Source: Sulfurimonas sp.
GTDB taxonomy: Bacteria > Campylobacterota > Campylobacteria > Campylobacterales > Sulfurimonadaceae
Direction: 5' to 3'
DNA length: 10,453 nt
Assembly: GCA_003978475.1 (NCBI GenBank)
Contig: QNZR01000019.1
Span: 1 to 10,453, forward strand
Below are positions 1 through 6,528 of this stretch, in pieces. Numbering within the stretch: the stretch's first letter is position 1; every line of letters starts with the position of its first letter. The position numbers and the translations under genes are program-made. The notes under the pieces were generated by a model. That model was not told where the DNA came from. It saw only the letters and a program-made list of their open reading frames with translations, and ran no database searches.

Positions 1-1565
1 TCCATTTTTCCCGCTTCAATTTTGGCAATATCTAAAATGTCATTGATCATGCCAAGAAGATATTGTGCCGAAGATTCCATGTGGGCAATGCTGTCTTGTT
101 GATCATCCGTTAGCGATTCATAGGCAAGCAGATACTGCGCAAAACCGATGATGGCATTGAGTGGTGTACGAAGCTCATGAGACATGCTTGAGATAAAAGC
201 AGATTTGGCATGCGAAGCCGAAAGTGTACGCTCAATCAATCGAATACGATCAAGCTGCAACATGATCATCGTGGCAATGGAACGGTAAAACTCTTGCTCG
301 TTAGTATCATCGAAGGTATCCAAATCTAAAGAAATATAGCCGTAATAGAGCGGCTCGTTGTGTTCAAAATCGTTACCATATAGTGCCATGCTTCCAGAGC
401 GCGGCTGAGGTTCTTTGGAGAACGTGATGTCTTCTTTTGCCGTAAGTTCTTTTAAATAGGCTACGGAGACCGCGATGCAGTCAGACTCGCTTTTTGTTTG
501 AATAATGGTATTGAAAATATCAATAAGCTGAATCAAACGCTGCAGCCGCATGTTATTTTCATGCTCGAGATGCTGAAGTGCCTCATGGGTCGTTCGAATC
601 ATTTTATTAAACGAGTTGCTTAATTGGGCAATCTCATCATGAGTCGAGACACGTACGGTTGCAGAATAGTCTTGGGTTCGGATAATAGTATCGGTAATAT
701 GGGTCAGCCGTTTAACAGGTTTGACGACATGTGTGGAGTAGCTAATGGCAACGATGACTATGGTCACAAAAATCAGTGGAAAGAGATAGAGCATGAAATC
801 AATGAAGTCATACAAAAATGCTAAAGCAGTATGTGTGTCAACACCGTATACGAAATACCATCCTTCTAGCATAGCATTGAGTTTTTTGTAAACAATGAGG
901 TGTGCTTCGGCAATGACATTTCCGTGATCGTTGTCGAGTTGAATCTGAAAAAAGCGTTGGTCTCCAACGGTTATGCCGCTACGGGGGTTGTGAAGATAAG
1001 CGTGTCGGTCCTGTTGATGAATGAGGTAGCTATTGAGGTTGCTAAGGGCGTATCGAAGAACCAGCATTCCCAGCGACCGTTTCGCATCGAAACTCGCATG
1101 AACAGGAGCATAAATGTAGAGGGTATCCCCTACAATATGGTAGTGTTTTGAGGGATCGGTATGAAACGGCAGCTTCAAGGATTGCGCCAGCATATCGGTA
1201 TGGGATGCGGCAATTATCGTGCGATTGGTGTCGAGTACCAAAAGGGTAAGATTTAAGCCATAGTCTCGATACTTTTGTGTCAACAGTCGGGAGATGCGCT
1301 TGTCAATGTCTTCGGCAATAAGATCGTCCATAATATCGAGTTGACTTAAAAAGAGTACCTCTTTTTCGATACGATGCAGATGTGTCTGCATGGCATGAAT
1401 AATCATATCGGCCTGATAATATTGGTCGGCAACGGTTTTATCGAGAATTTTACGTTCACCCAAAAAGAGTGCATAGGTCAAAAAAAGCAGGTAGGGAAGT
1501 AGCCCGATAGCCATGAAGGCGACCAGCAGTTTGTTGCGAAGCGAGCGATGAAAAAAACTAAACAT
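1..1565 (-). CDS. Membrane sensor histidine kinase (3' end cut by window edge)
   Basis: The frame opens at ATG 1565-1563 and stays open to the window edge, giving about 521 residues. Visible in order: a first membrane segment (about residues 11-33), a periplasmic region of roughly 220 residues ending in a GWYFVYGVD stretch that recalls dCache sensors, a second membrane segment (about 252-277), a HAMP linker (about 278-323, VVKPVKRL...DEIAQL), a coiled coil, a GAF-like region (about 350-445) and a HisKA domain. The H box SHELRTPLNAIIGF puts the phospho-acceptor at His463. The ATPase domain and any receiver domain lie outside the window. The start overlaps the receiver gene's stop by 8 nt, so the two are probably translationally coupled. 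Inferred role: detecting an envelope signal and phosphorylating the adjacent receiver. The family call is firm; the ligand is unknown. Confidence 0.93.
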   Translation of the reverse strand, partial: MFSFFHRSLRNKLLVAFMAIGLLPYLLFLTYALFLGERKILDKTVADQYYQADMIIHAMQTHLHRIEKEVLFLSQLDIMDDLIAEDIDKRISRLLTQKYRDYGLNLTLLVLDTNRTIIAASHTDMLAQSLKLPFHTDPSKHYHIVGDTLYIYAPVHASFDAKRSLGMLVLRYALSNLNSYLIHQQDRHAYLHNPRSGITVGDQRFFQIQLDNDHGNVIAEAHLIVYKKLNAMLEGWYFVYGVDTHTALAFLYDFIDFMLYLFPLIFVTIVIVAISYSTHVVKPVKRLTHITDTIIRTQDYSATVRVSTHDEIAQLSNSFNKMIRTTHEALQHLEHENNMRLQRLIQLIDIFNTIIQTKSESDCIAVSVAYLKELTAKEDITFSKEPQPRSGSMALYGNDFEHNEPLYYGYISLDLDTFDDTNEQEFYRSIATMIMLQLDRIRLIERTLSASHAKSAFISSMSHELRTPLNAIIGFAQYLLAYESLTDDQQDSIAHMESSAQYLLGMINDILDIAKIEAGKM

Positions 1566-1935
1566 GGGAATCGGTCTGTACGAGTGTGTGAATGGTGCGG
1601 CAAAATTCGGTAATGTTATAGGGTTTGGTGATGTAGGCGTCAGCACCCAGTGTTAAGCCCTGCTCAATAGCGGCATCATCAGAGAGTGCGGAAATAACAA
1701 TAAGAGGAATGGAGGCTAATTCCGGGGTCGCTTTAATCTGTTTTATGGCGGCATAGCCGTCGAGTACCGGCATCATTACATCCATTAGGATGAGATTGAC
1801 CGAGAGCTGTGACAGCTGTTTGAGGGCCTCTTGACCATTAACGGCTTCGGTAACTTCAAACCCCTCTTTGTGTAAAATTTTCGAAGCGACTTTCCGGTTC
1901 ATGGCATCGTCATCGCACAATAGTACCCGTGGCAT
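1558..1935 (-). CDS. Single-domain CheY-like response regulator
   Basis: A 125-residue receiver domain with nothing after it. With the start chosen here the acidic pocket is D8-D10 (CDDD), the phospho-acceptor is D52 (LILMDVMMP), the switch serine is S82 (VISA) and the conserved lysine is K104 (TKPY). I prefer ATG 1935-1933 because it forms a TAATG junction with the upstream stop and has GGAG six bases before it; a GTG at 1947 would add four residues. It has no DNA-binding or enzymatic output domain, so it must act by protein contact or as a phosphorelay intermediate. The kinase gene overlaps its 3' end and is the obvious partner. The product class is certain; the output is not visible. Confidence 0.93.
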   Translation of the reverse strand: MPRVLLCDDDAMNRKVASKILHKEGFEVTEAVNGQEALKQLSQLSVNLILMDVMMPVLDGYAAIKQIKATPELASIPLIVISALSDDAAIEQGLTLGADAYITKPYNITEFCRTIHTLVQTDSHV

Positions 1936-2348
1936 TAGTCGCTCCACCGATACAGTACCTGTACGCCATTATCAATATTGCATGCATCAATATAGGCAAT
2001 AGCCCCTTCAACATGTTTAACAAAGCTCAGAAGGCTTTGTTGCGATTTCATACTTAAAGGAGGACGGTGCCCCAAATAGTGTTGTTGGCTCCAGTATGAT
2101 TTGAGTCGTTGAAAACTCATGTGTAAAATGTGCCGTTCAAAACGTTGGCGTAACGGGTCTTTGGCACCAAGGTTCAGAGGCACGAGGGCAATATTGTCAA
2201 TACGAGAGAGTTTTTTGAGGTAGATGGCACGAATTTGTTTCAGGTTTAGCGGAGGCGTGTTTGGATGGGCAATAAGTGCATACTCTTTTGCTGTGACATA
2301 AGGGCAGAACACGATACCAAAGAAGAAGAGAAGAAGGGCAGAACGCAT
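1935..2348 (-). CDS. Short exported PstS-like (PBP-like) substrate-binding protein
   Basis: A 137-residue protein with a signal peptide (MRSALLLFFF..., likely cleaved after YVTA at about residue 20). The mature part has the pattern of the PstS-like phosphate-binding family: LKQIRAIYLKK near the N-terminus, then PLRQRFERHIL, a YWSQQHYLG block, and GAIAYID near the C-terminus. Canonical PstS is over twice as long with two lobes; this resembles the small single-lobe versions. The start is ATG 2348-2346, sharing TAATG with the porin stop; an in-frame start at 2405 would add 19 residues but place the signal peptide internally. It lies between a porin and a receiver/kinase pair, with no ABC permease or ATPase nearby. 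A sensory rather than transport role is inferred. Phosphate as ligand is only a family guess. Confidence 0.78.
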   Translation of the reverse strand: MRSALLLFFFGIVFCPYVTAKEYALIAHPNTPPLNLKQIRAIYLKKLSRIDNIALVPLNLGAKDPLRQRFERHILHMSFQRLKSYWSQQHYLGHRPPLSMKSQQSLLSFVKHVEGAIAYIDACNIDNGVQVLYRWSD

Positions 2349-3364
2349 TAGAAGAGTACCGAAACCGAGAGCAGAAATTGGTTGCCGCGGTAGCGCGTAT
2401 GCCACTGATATTCCGATTTTAGTGCGACAGGGTAGAGTGGTCGGTAGGTATACCCCAGAACAATAAAACGATCACTCTCATCAAGAGTATTGTTGCGATA
2501 GGCCTCAAAACGGACAATACCGATATGGCGCTGTGTCAAAGAATAGGCTCCTTGAAGATATCCCGCATAGGGCACGGTTGTCTCACTGCCCGAACGCTGG
2601 GAACCGAGTTCCGTTTGCAGCACGTAGGTATCGGTCTCATATTTCGCCGCAACGAGCGCATAGTAGATATCACGATTGTTATAACGTTTTGTCTTGCGAA
2701 AATAGCCGCCGCTTATTTTACATGTAAAATCTTCATCGCCATACGTCACTCCCACGCCCGCATGCCGATTCATGGCATAATTGTTATAGCCGTTATCAAT
2801 AGCTTTACCGTGTTGGACGATGAGATCAGCCTGCCATGCCACGTTATAAAAGGTGCTGTAGGTGAGATTGGCACCGGTTGTGAACATCGGATAGAGGATA
2901 TGCGAAGCAACCGGATTGGAGGTTGTCTCCCGTAAGACATTAATGTGCATCAGATTCCAAAAGCCGATGGGGGAATTATATTTCCCCACGCGCAGGCGGT
3001 AATGCTCGTTAATATTGTAGTCCAGATACAGTCGTTCAATGTAGAGATGGGTGTCGCGCGCTACCGTAGTATCTCGGGCGTCTCGGGTTTGGACATAAAA
3101 CTCCTTATATTCCAATTCAAGCATGTATGAGAGGGTGTCATTACCGCCGTAGCTTAACAAAGCAATATCATCAATGCGGTAGCGCTGCTCATCGTCTCTA
3201 TTGCGGTAATCAATTGAGAAATAGCCTCCGACATAGACGGGTAAACTGCCTATTTGCAATCCCTTTCCCAGAGTGTAGCCGGATTCCGGATAGAGGGGAG
3301 AAACTATTAGAAGAGATAACGACAGCAGGACGCGTCGAATAAGGGTTTTGAGGGGCACCTTCAT
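2348..3364 (-). CDS. Outer-membrane porin-like beta-barrel protein
   Basis: About 338 residues, with a signal peptide (positive MKVPLKTLIRR, then LLSLSLLIVSPLY) and then alternating aromatic/polar strands throughout, such as YVGGYFSIDYR, YMLELEYKEFYV and QFLLSVSVLF. The last residue is Phe, the usual C-terminal signal for barrel assembly. A conserved-looking RVGKYNSPIGFWN block (about 125-138) is typical of porins with a phosphate-porin-like fold. ATG 3364 is annotated, but GGAG directly abuts it; GTG 3358, six bases after GGAG, is a credible alternative, and TTG 3370 a poorer one. The stop overlaps the binding-protein start as TAATG. It is the first gene of the sensing operon and probably admits or captures the solute sensed downstream. 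The substrate is unknown. Confidence 0.82.
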   Translation of the reverse strand: MKVPLKTLIRRVLLSLSLLIVSPLYPESGYTLGKGLQIGSLPVYVGGYFSIDYRNRDDEQRYRIDDIALLSYGGNDTLSYMLELEYKEFYVQTRDARDTTVARDTHLYIERLYLDYNINEHYRLRVGKYNSPIGFWNLMHINVLRETTSNPVASHILYPMFTTGANLTYSTFYNVAWQADLIVQHGKAIDNGYNNYAMNRHAGVGVTYGDEDFTCKISGGYFRKTKRYNNRDIYYALVAAKYETDTYVLQTELGSQRSGSETTVPYAGYLQGAYSLTQRHIGIVRFEAYRNNTLDESDRFIVLGYTYRPLYPVALKSEYQWHTRYRGNQFLLSVSVLF

Positions 3365-3388
3365 CTCCAAAACGGTTAATTAGACTCC

Positions 3389-3394
3389 ATTATA
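3389..3394 (-). promoter_or_regulatory. Candidate -10 element of the porin/sensor operon
   Basis: A perfect TATAAT on the minus strand, 24 bases before ATG 3364, would start transcription at about 3382 and leave a leader of about 18 bases. There is no good -35 at 16-18 bases, which is common for sigma-70 promoters of Campylobacterota. A TTGACA lies only three bases upstream of the -10, too close to serve as its -35. Confidence 0.5.
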
Positions 3395-3419
3395 GCGTGT
3401 CAATATGAAGTTTTGATGA

Positions 3420-3433
3420 AGAGGAGTCCCTCT
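3420..3433 (-). terminator. Weak hairpin after the rubrerythrin gene
   Basis: AGAGG and CCTCT form a 5-bp stem with a 4-base loop, 7 bases past the rubrerythrin stop. No run of U follows on the minus-strand transcript, so it is at best a weak terminator or 3'-end stabiliser separating this gene from the porin promoter. Confidence 0.25.
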
Positions 3434-3440
3434 AAATGCA

Positions 3441-4100
3441 CTAGCCTACGGTAATGTCTTGGGATTTTTTCTTGAAGTACTCCTGTTCGGCGCGGCACAA
3501 CGGGCAGGCTTTGGGTGCTTTCTTGCCACGGTGAACATGACCGCATACTTCACAGACATACTCTTGTGTATCATCACCCTCAAAGAAGCCCTCCTCTTCA
3601 AGCGCCTTCTTCAGTGCCAAATATTCTGCTTCATGCTCTACTTCGACCTTGCCAATAGCAGTGAACAAGCGGGCCACCTCTTTAAATGCCTCATCTTTGG
3701 CAATTTGTGCAAAATTGGGGTACATCTCTTCATGCTCATAGCGTTCACCGTCTGCGGCATACATAAGATTTTTCCGGGTTGAGTCAAGCTCAATACCGTG
3801 AACCAGTTTGTTATAGGCCTTGAATTCGGCCATGGCATGGTACTTCTCATTGTCTGCCGCTTCCTGAAAAAACCGTGCAATACGATGCAGTCCTTCACTC
3901 TGTGCCACTTCGGCAAAAAATTCATACTTGTTACGGGCTTGAGACTCTCCGGCAAAGGCTTTCATTAGATTAACGGCAGTGAGGTCGGAGGTAATGCACT
4001 CCATAGCTTCATTGCAGCAGGTTAGAATACCGCCTCCGACGGTTTGTACTTCAACTTCATTACCACACTGTCGACATCGATACGTTTCATATTCTCGCAT
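3441..4100 (-). CDS. rrc: Desulforubrerythrin (three-domain rubrerythrin, Rrc-like)
   Basis: A 219-residue protein with three metal sites. Residues 1-37 form a desulforedoxin-like Fe(Cys)4 domain (C9, C12, C28, C29). Residues 38-165 are the four-helix diiron domain; by alignment with rubrerythrin the ligands are E52, E85, H88, E119, E122, E153 and H156. Residues 180-212 form a rubredoxin-like domain (C183, C186, C199, C202). The layout matches Campylobacter jejuni Rrc (desulforubrerythrin, Cj0012c). The family reduces hydrogen peroxide in the cytoplasm using electrons relayed through the iron-sulfur-like sites. ATG 4100-4098 has AGGAG six bases upstream. The gene appears to be a single unit with its own promoter region and a Fur/PerR-like palindrome upstream. 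Function is confident; the electron donor cannot be read here. Confidence 0.95.
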   Translation of the reverse strand: MREYETYRCRQCGNEVEVQTVGGGILTCCNEAMECITSDLTAVNLMKAFAGESQARNKYEFFAEVAQSEGLHRIARFFQEAADNEKYHAMAEFKAYNKLVHGIELDSTRKNLMYAADGERYEHEEMYPNFAQIAKDEAFKEVARLFTAIGKVEVEHEAEYLALKKALEEEGFFEGDDTQEYVCEVCGHVHRGKKAPKACPLCRAEQEYFKKKSQDITVG

Positions 4101-4136
4101 GTATTACTCCTAAAAATATATAATAAAGGATAATTT

Positions 4137-4183
4137 TTTTCCTTTGTAAGTGATATTGTAGTCAAATAATTCTTAAAGGAAAA
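4137..4183. repeat. 9-bp inverted repeat in the rubrerythrin promoter region
   Basis: TTTTCCTTT at 4137-4145 and AAAGGAAAA at 4175-4183 are exact reverse complements 29 bases apart, flanking the candidate -10. A related AAAGGATAA occurs at 4125-4133 and can pair with TCCTTT at 4140-4145 (6-bp stem, 9-base loop) in the leader. This could be an operator pair, an RNA structure or chance in AT-rich DNA. Confidence 0.4.
4155..4160 (-). promoter_or_regulatory. Candidate -10 of the rubrerythrin gene
   Basis: TACAAT on the minus strand, 54 bases before the ATG, with no recognisable -35. A start at about 4148 would place the palindrome at 4181-4195 over the -35 region. A second AT-rich option (TATTAT near 4119-4124) lies too close to the ribosome-binding site. 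Confidence 0.35.
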
Positions 4184-4195
4184 TAATTATTATTT
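4181..4195. promoter_or_regulatory. Fur/PerR-like 7-1-7 palindrome upstream of rubrerythrin
   Basis: AAATAATTATTATTT is a perfect 7-1-7 inverted repeat with the ATAAT-N-ATTAT core shared by Fur and PerR operators. It overlaps the stop of the Spy-like gene and ends 81 bases before the rubrerythrin ATG. Relative to the candidate -10 it covers about -33 to -47, a suitable repressor position. Rubrerythrin genes are known PerR/Fur targets in relatives. Being pure A/T, it could be coincidental. Confidence 0.45.
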
Positions 4196-4675
4196 AGAAA
4201 GGTGGGCAAGCTGTGCTTTGGTTAAAATTTTTGCCGTGTCATAGATGCAGCGAATATGGACATTGGTTGCTTTTGCTTTGAGCTGTGCCAGCTTTTTAAC
4301 CATAGGTTCAAGCACCTCGGGTGTTTCGTTTGCCATGGCTTTTCTTACAATGGTTTTTTGCAGCCCTTTAATGCGCGGCGCGATACTTTTAACGGCTTTC
4401 ATCGTTGTCTGACGCACAACAAGCAGCTTCTGTTTTTGGGAATTGCTTAAATTGAGATCCTGGCTGTTCCACTGCTGTTTCAGCAGTTTGGTCATATGCG
4501 GCATACCGCTGGGAATAAGAAACGGTGATATTTTTTTAGTACTTTGGTGTGGGCTGTTTTTGCTTTTTGCGATGGTCTTGGCACTTGAACAAGCGTGCTT
4601 TTTGTGGTCGCATGCATAGGCGCTACTCACAAACGAGATGATGATTGCCGTAAGCGTTAAAGTTTTAAATAACAT
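4190..4675 (-). CDS. Spy/CpxP-like periplasmic protein (LTxxQ family)
   Basis: A 161-residue exported protein. The signal peptide (MLFKTLTLTAIIISFVSSAYA) is followed by Cys22 and a short metal-binding-looking stretch CDHKKHAC. The rest is helical and very basic, with two degenerate LTxxQ-type motifs, LSNSQ at 76-80 and LTKAQ at 151-155, as in the Spy/CpxP/CnrX/ZraP group of periplasmic chaperones and metal sensors. The AYAC site lacks Leu at -3, so a soluble rather than lipidated product is favoured. ATG 4675 has GGAG nine bases upstream. It appears monocistronic, with an extended -10 promoter and a direct repeat just upstream, suggesting induction by an envelope-stress or metal-responsive regulator. 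The family call rests on motif and architecture rather than strong identity; chaperone versus metal binding cannot be decided. Confidence 0.7.
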   Translation of the reverse strand: MLFKTLTLTAIIISFVSSAYACDHKKHACSSAKTIAKSKNSPHQSTKKISPFLIPSGMPHMTKLLKQQWNSQDLNLSNSQKQKLLVVRQTTMKAVKSIAPRIKGLQKTIVRKAMANETPEVLEPMVKKLAQLKAKATNVHIRCIYDTAKILTKAQLAHLSK

Positions 4676-4707
4676 GGTGACAGACTCCTGATGTAAAAGT
4701 TAACAGC

Positions 4708-4716
4708 AGTATAGCA
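4708..4716 (-). promoter_or_regulatory. Extended -10 promoter of the Spy-like gene
   Basis: TGCTATACT on the minus strand is an extended -10 (TG-N-TATACT). It predicts a start at about 4701 and a leader of about 25 bases containing the GGAG site. No good -35 is present; the -35 region is taken up by a direct repeat. Confidence 0.55.
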
Positions 4717-4723
4717 GAGTGTC

Positions 4724-4740
4724 ATGAACTGTTGATGAAC
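4724..4740 (-). promoter_or_regulatory. Direct repeat GTTCAT-N5-GTTCAT upstream of the Spy-like gene
   Basis: Two exact GTTCAT half-sites read on the minus strand, with an 11-base period, end 10 bases before the -10 hexamer and cover the expected -35 area. Tandem half-sites one helical turn apart are the usual layout for OmpR/PhoB-family activators, and CpxR (which controls spy and cpxP in enterobacteria) uses a comparable tandem box. The regulator is not identified. Confidence 0.45.
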
Positions 4741-4762
4741 ACAGGCGACCGGAGTGCATCTT

Positions 4763-4778
4763 AAAATACATGTATTTT
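4763..4778. repeat. 16-bp perfect palindrome at the aroC stop
   Basis: AAAATACATGTATTTT is exactly self-complementary and begins at the last base of the aroC stop codon. With no GC-rich stem or loop it is a poor intrinsic terminator; it looks more like a dimeric regulator site for the Spy-like promoter about 50 bases away, though it may be incidental. Confidence 0.5.
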
Positions 4779-5851
4779 TAAAGATAGCAGCGGCGTACTC
4801 CCTCGAGGGTGCGTCCCATGTTAAGCAGTAACATATCGGCAATCACCAGGGCAGCCATGGCTTCACAGACAACAGAGCCACGAATAGCGACACAGGGGTC
4901 ATGTCGTCCTTTGAGGGCAATGCGGGCATCGTCATGTTGTGTTGTGATGGTAGATTGCTCAATAAAAATGGAAGGAGTCGGCTTGAAGTAGATCTTCATG
5001 GTGACGTCATCCCCATTGCTGATACCACCTAAAATACCGCCGGAGTGATTGCTTGTAAAGCCCTCCTTGGTGATGGCATCATTATTTTCAGAGCCCCGAA
5101 GCCGTGCACTTTGTATGCCCGCACCGATCTCTACGGCTTTGGCGGCATTGATTCCCATCATGGCATCCGCCAGGAGGGCATCAAGTTTGTAGTAGAGTGG
5201 CTCACCCAGCCCCACGGGCAGCGAATCAATCTTAAGCGCCACGACGCCGCCGACAGAATCGTGTGCCGCTTTTGCCTCTAAAACAGCTGCTTTTTGAGCC
5301 TCTTCGACGTTTTTGTCCAGAGCATAGATCTCACTTTGTCGTGCATAAGAAAAATCATAAGTGTCAGCATCGACCGTGCCAATACTGCAGATGCCGCTTT
5401 GAACGCGAATACCCAGAGTATTGAGCAGCAGTTTGGCAACGGCACCTGCAGCCACACGGACTGCCGTTTCCCGTGCCGAAGCACGTCCGCCGCCGCGATA
5501 GTCACGTATGCCATACTTGTGCCAATAGGTGAAATCGGCATGACCGGGTCGAAAGAGTGCCTTGATATTGTCATAGTCCTGACTTTTTTCGTTGGTGTTG
5601 TAGATAATCATGGCAAGAGGCGTACCGGTACTTTTCCCCTCAAAGGTTCCGCTTAATATTTCAACGGAGTCGGCCTCTTTGCGTGCCGTTGCAAATGCAT
5701 TTTGACCGGGTTTTCTTCGGTCGAGTTCACGCTGAATAAAGTGCTCGTCAATGGTTAAGCCTGCGGGTACTCCATCGACGACACAGCCGATTGCTTTGCC
5801 GTGAGACTCGCCGAATGTCGTGAAGCTAAAACGGATTCCAAACCGGTTCAC
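4778..5851 (-). CDS. aroC: Chorismate synthase
   Basis: A 357-residue cytoplasmic enzyme, full length for the family. It converts 5-enolpyruvylshikimate-3-phosphate to chorismate, the last shikimate-pathway step, using reduced FMN. Signature blocks are GESHG with His17, RELDRRKPGQ (41-50), RPGHADFTY with His104, RGGGRASARET (119-129) and GRHDPC (315-320). Translation starts at GTG 5851-5849, overlapping the rnc stop by 4 bases (GTGA), with GGAG five bases upstream; the resulting N-terminus MNRFGIRFSFTTFGESHG fits the family. It is the last gene of the TPR-rnhA-rnc-aroC operon. No odd residues were noticed. Confidence 0.98.
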   Translation of the reverse strand: MNRFGIRFSFTTFGESHGKAIGCVVDGVPAGLTIDEHFIQRELDRRKPGQNAFATARKEADSVEILSGTFEGKSTGTPLAMIIYNTNEKSQDYDNIKALFRPGHADFTYWHKYGIRDYRGGGRASARETAVRVAAGAVAKLLLNTLGIRVQSGICSIGTVDADTYDFSYARQSEIYALDKNVEEAQKAAVLEAKAAHDSVGGVVALKIDSLPVGLGEPLYYKLDALLADAMMGINAAKAVEIGAGIQSARLRGSENNDAITKEGFTSNHSGGILGGISNGDDVTMKIYFKPTPSIFIEQSTITTQHDDARIALKGRHDPCVAIRGSVVCEAMAALVIADMLLLNMGRTLEGVRRCYL

Positions 5852-6528
5852 TGGAGCTCCTTTTTTAATGTTTTAAGTGCTATTTCTGCGGCTTCTTGCT
5901 GGGCGATCTTTTTACTTTTGCCTGAAGCACTCGCATAACATCTGTTATCGATATACAGGGCAATCTCAAATTCTTTTTGATGATCGGGACCTTTACTGCT
6001 AACGAGTTTGTACTCCGGGGTGACACCAAAATGTGCCTGTGTCAGCTCCTGTAGGGATGTTTTGTAGTCCTTAAAAAGCGATTCCAGCGAGATATCCTGG
6101 TAGTTTTGTTCCAGCAAGGAGATGGCAATAGCCGCGACTGTTTGAAGTCCTGCTTCGAGGTAAATGGCGCCCATGACGGCTTCAAATGCATTGGAGAGTA
6201 GCGAGGATTTGCTCCGTCCGTCATTATTTTCTTCAGCATTTGACAAAAAAATGAATGTTCCGAGCTCTAGCGTATTGGCAAGTTGAGTGAAGCTGCTCTC
6301 ATTGACCAGCGAGGCCCGCATTTTGGAGAGCTTACCCTCGTCATGTCGGGGAAAGCGCTGGTAGAGATACTCACCGACAACCAAATCAAGTACGGCATCA
6401 CCCAGATACTCAAGACGCTCGTTATTGTAGGGCTGTTTGTGACTTTTGTGGGTCAGCGCTTCAATAAGGAGCTGCTTGTCTTTAAAGGTGTAACCCAGAT
6501 GTGTTTCCAAACGTTTAAGATGCTCCAT
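5848..6528 (-). CDS. rnc: Ribonuclease III
   Basis: A 226-residue double-strand-specific endoribonuclease used in rRNA and mRNA processing. The catalytic domain (about 1-145) carries the signature NERLEYLGDAVLDLVV with E37, E40 and D44, plus E64 (HDEGKLS) and E116 (SNAFEAVMGAIYLEAG). The position equal to E. coli D114 is N113, a plausible family variant. A double-stranded-RNA-binding domain fills 151-226 and ends with a KKIAQQEAAEIAL helix. The start is ATG 6528-6526, with AGGA in AAAGGACGG just upstream; the frame is open 75 bases further up, but that part overlaps rnhA and does not resemble RNase III. It overlaps rnhA by 14 bases and aroC by 4. Confidence 0.97.
   Translation of the reverse strand: MEHLKRLETHLGYTFKDKQLLIEALTHKSHKQPYNNERLEYLGDAVLDLVVGEYLYQRFPRHDEGKLSKMRASLVNESSFTQLANTLELGTFIFLSNAEENNDGRSKSSLLSNAFEAVMGAIYLEAGLQTVAAIAISLLEQNYQDISLESLFKDYKTSLQELTQAHFGVTPEYKLVSSKGPDHQKEFEIALYIDNRCYASASGKSKKIAQQEAAEIALKTLKKELQ

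Noticed and set aside
2525..2935. 136-codon plus-strand open frame opposite the porin gene
   Set aside because: The minus-strand frame has a signal peptide, barrel strands, terminal Phe and overlap with the next gene; the plus-strand peptide has no recognisable features and is its shadow.
3398..3403. TTGACA as a -35 for the porin promoter
   Set aside because: Only three bases separate it from TATAAT; a functional spacer is about 17.
5294..5656. 120-codon plus-strand frame inside aroC
   Set aside because: It lies wholly opposite a full-length, motif-complete chorismate synthase.
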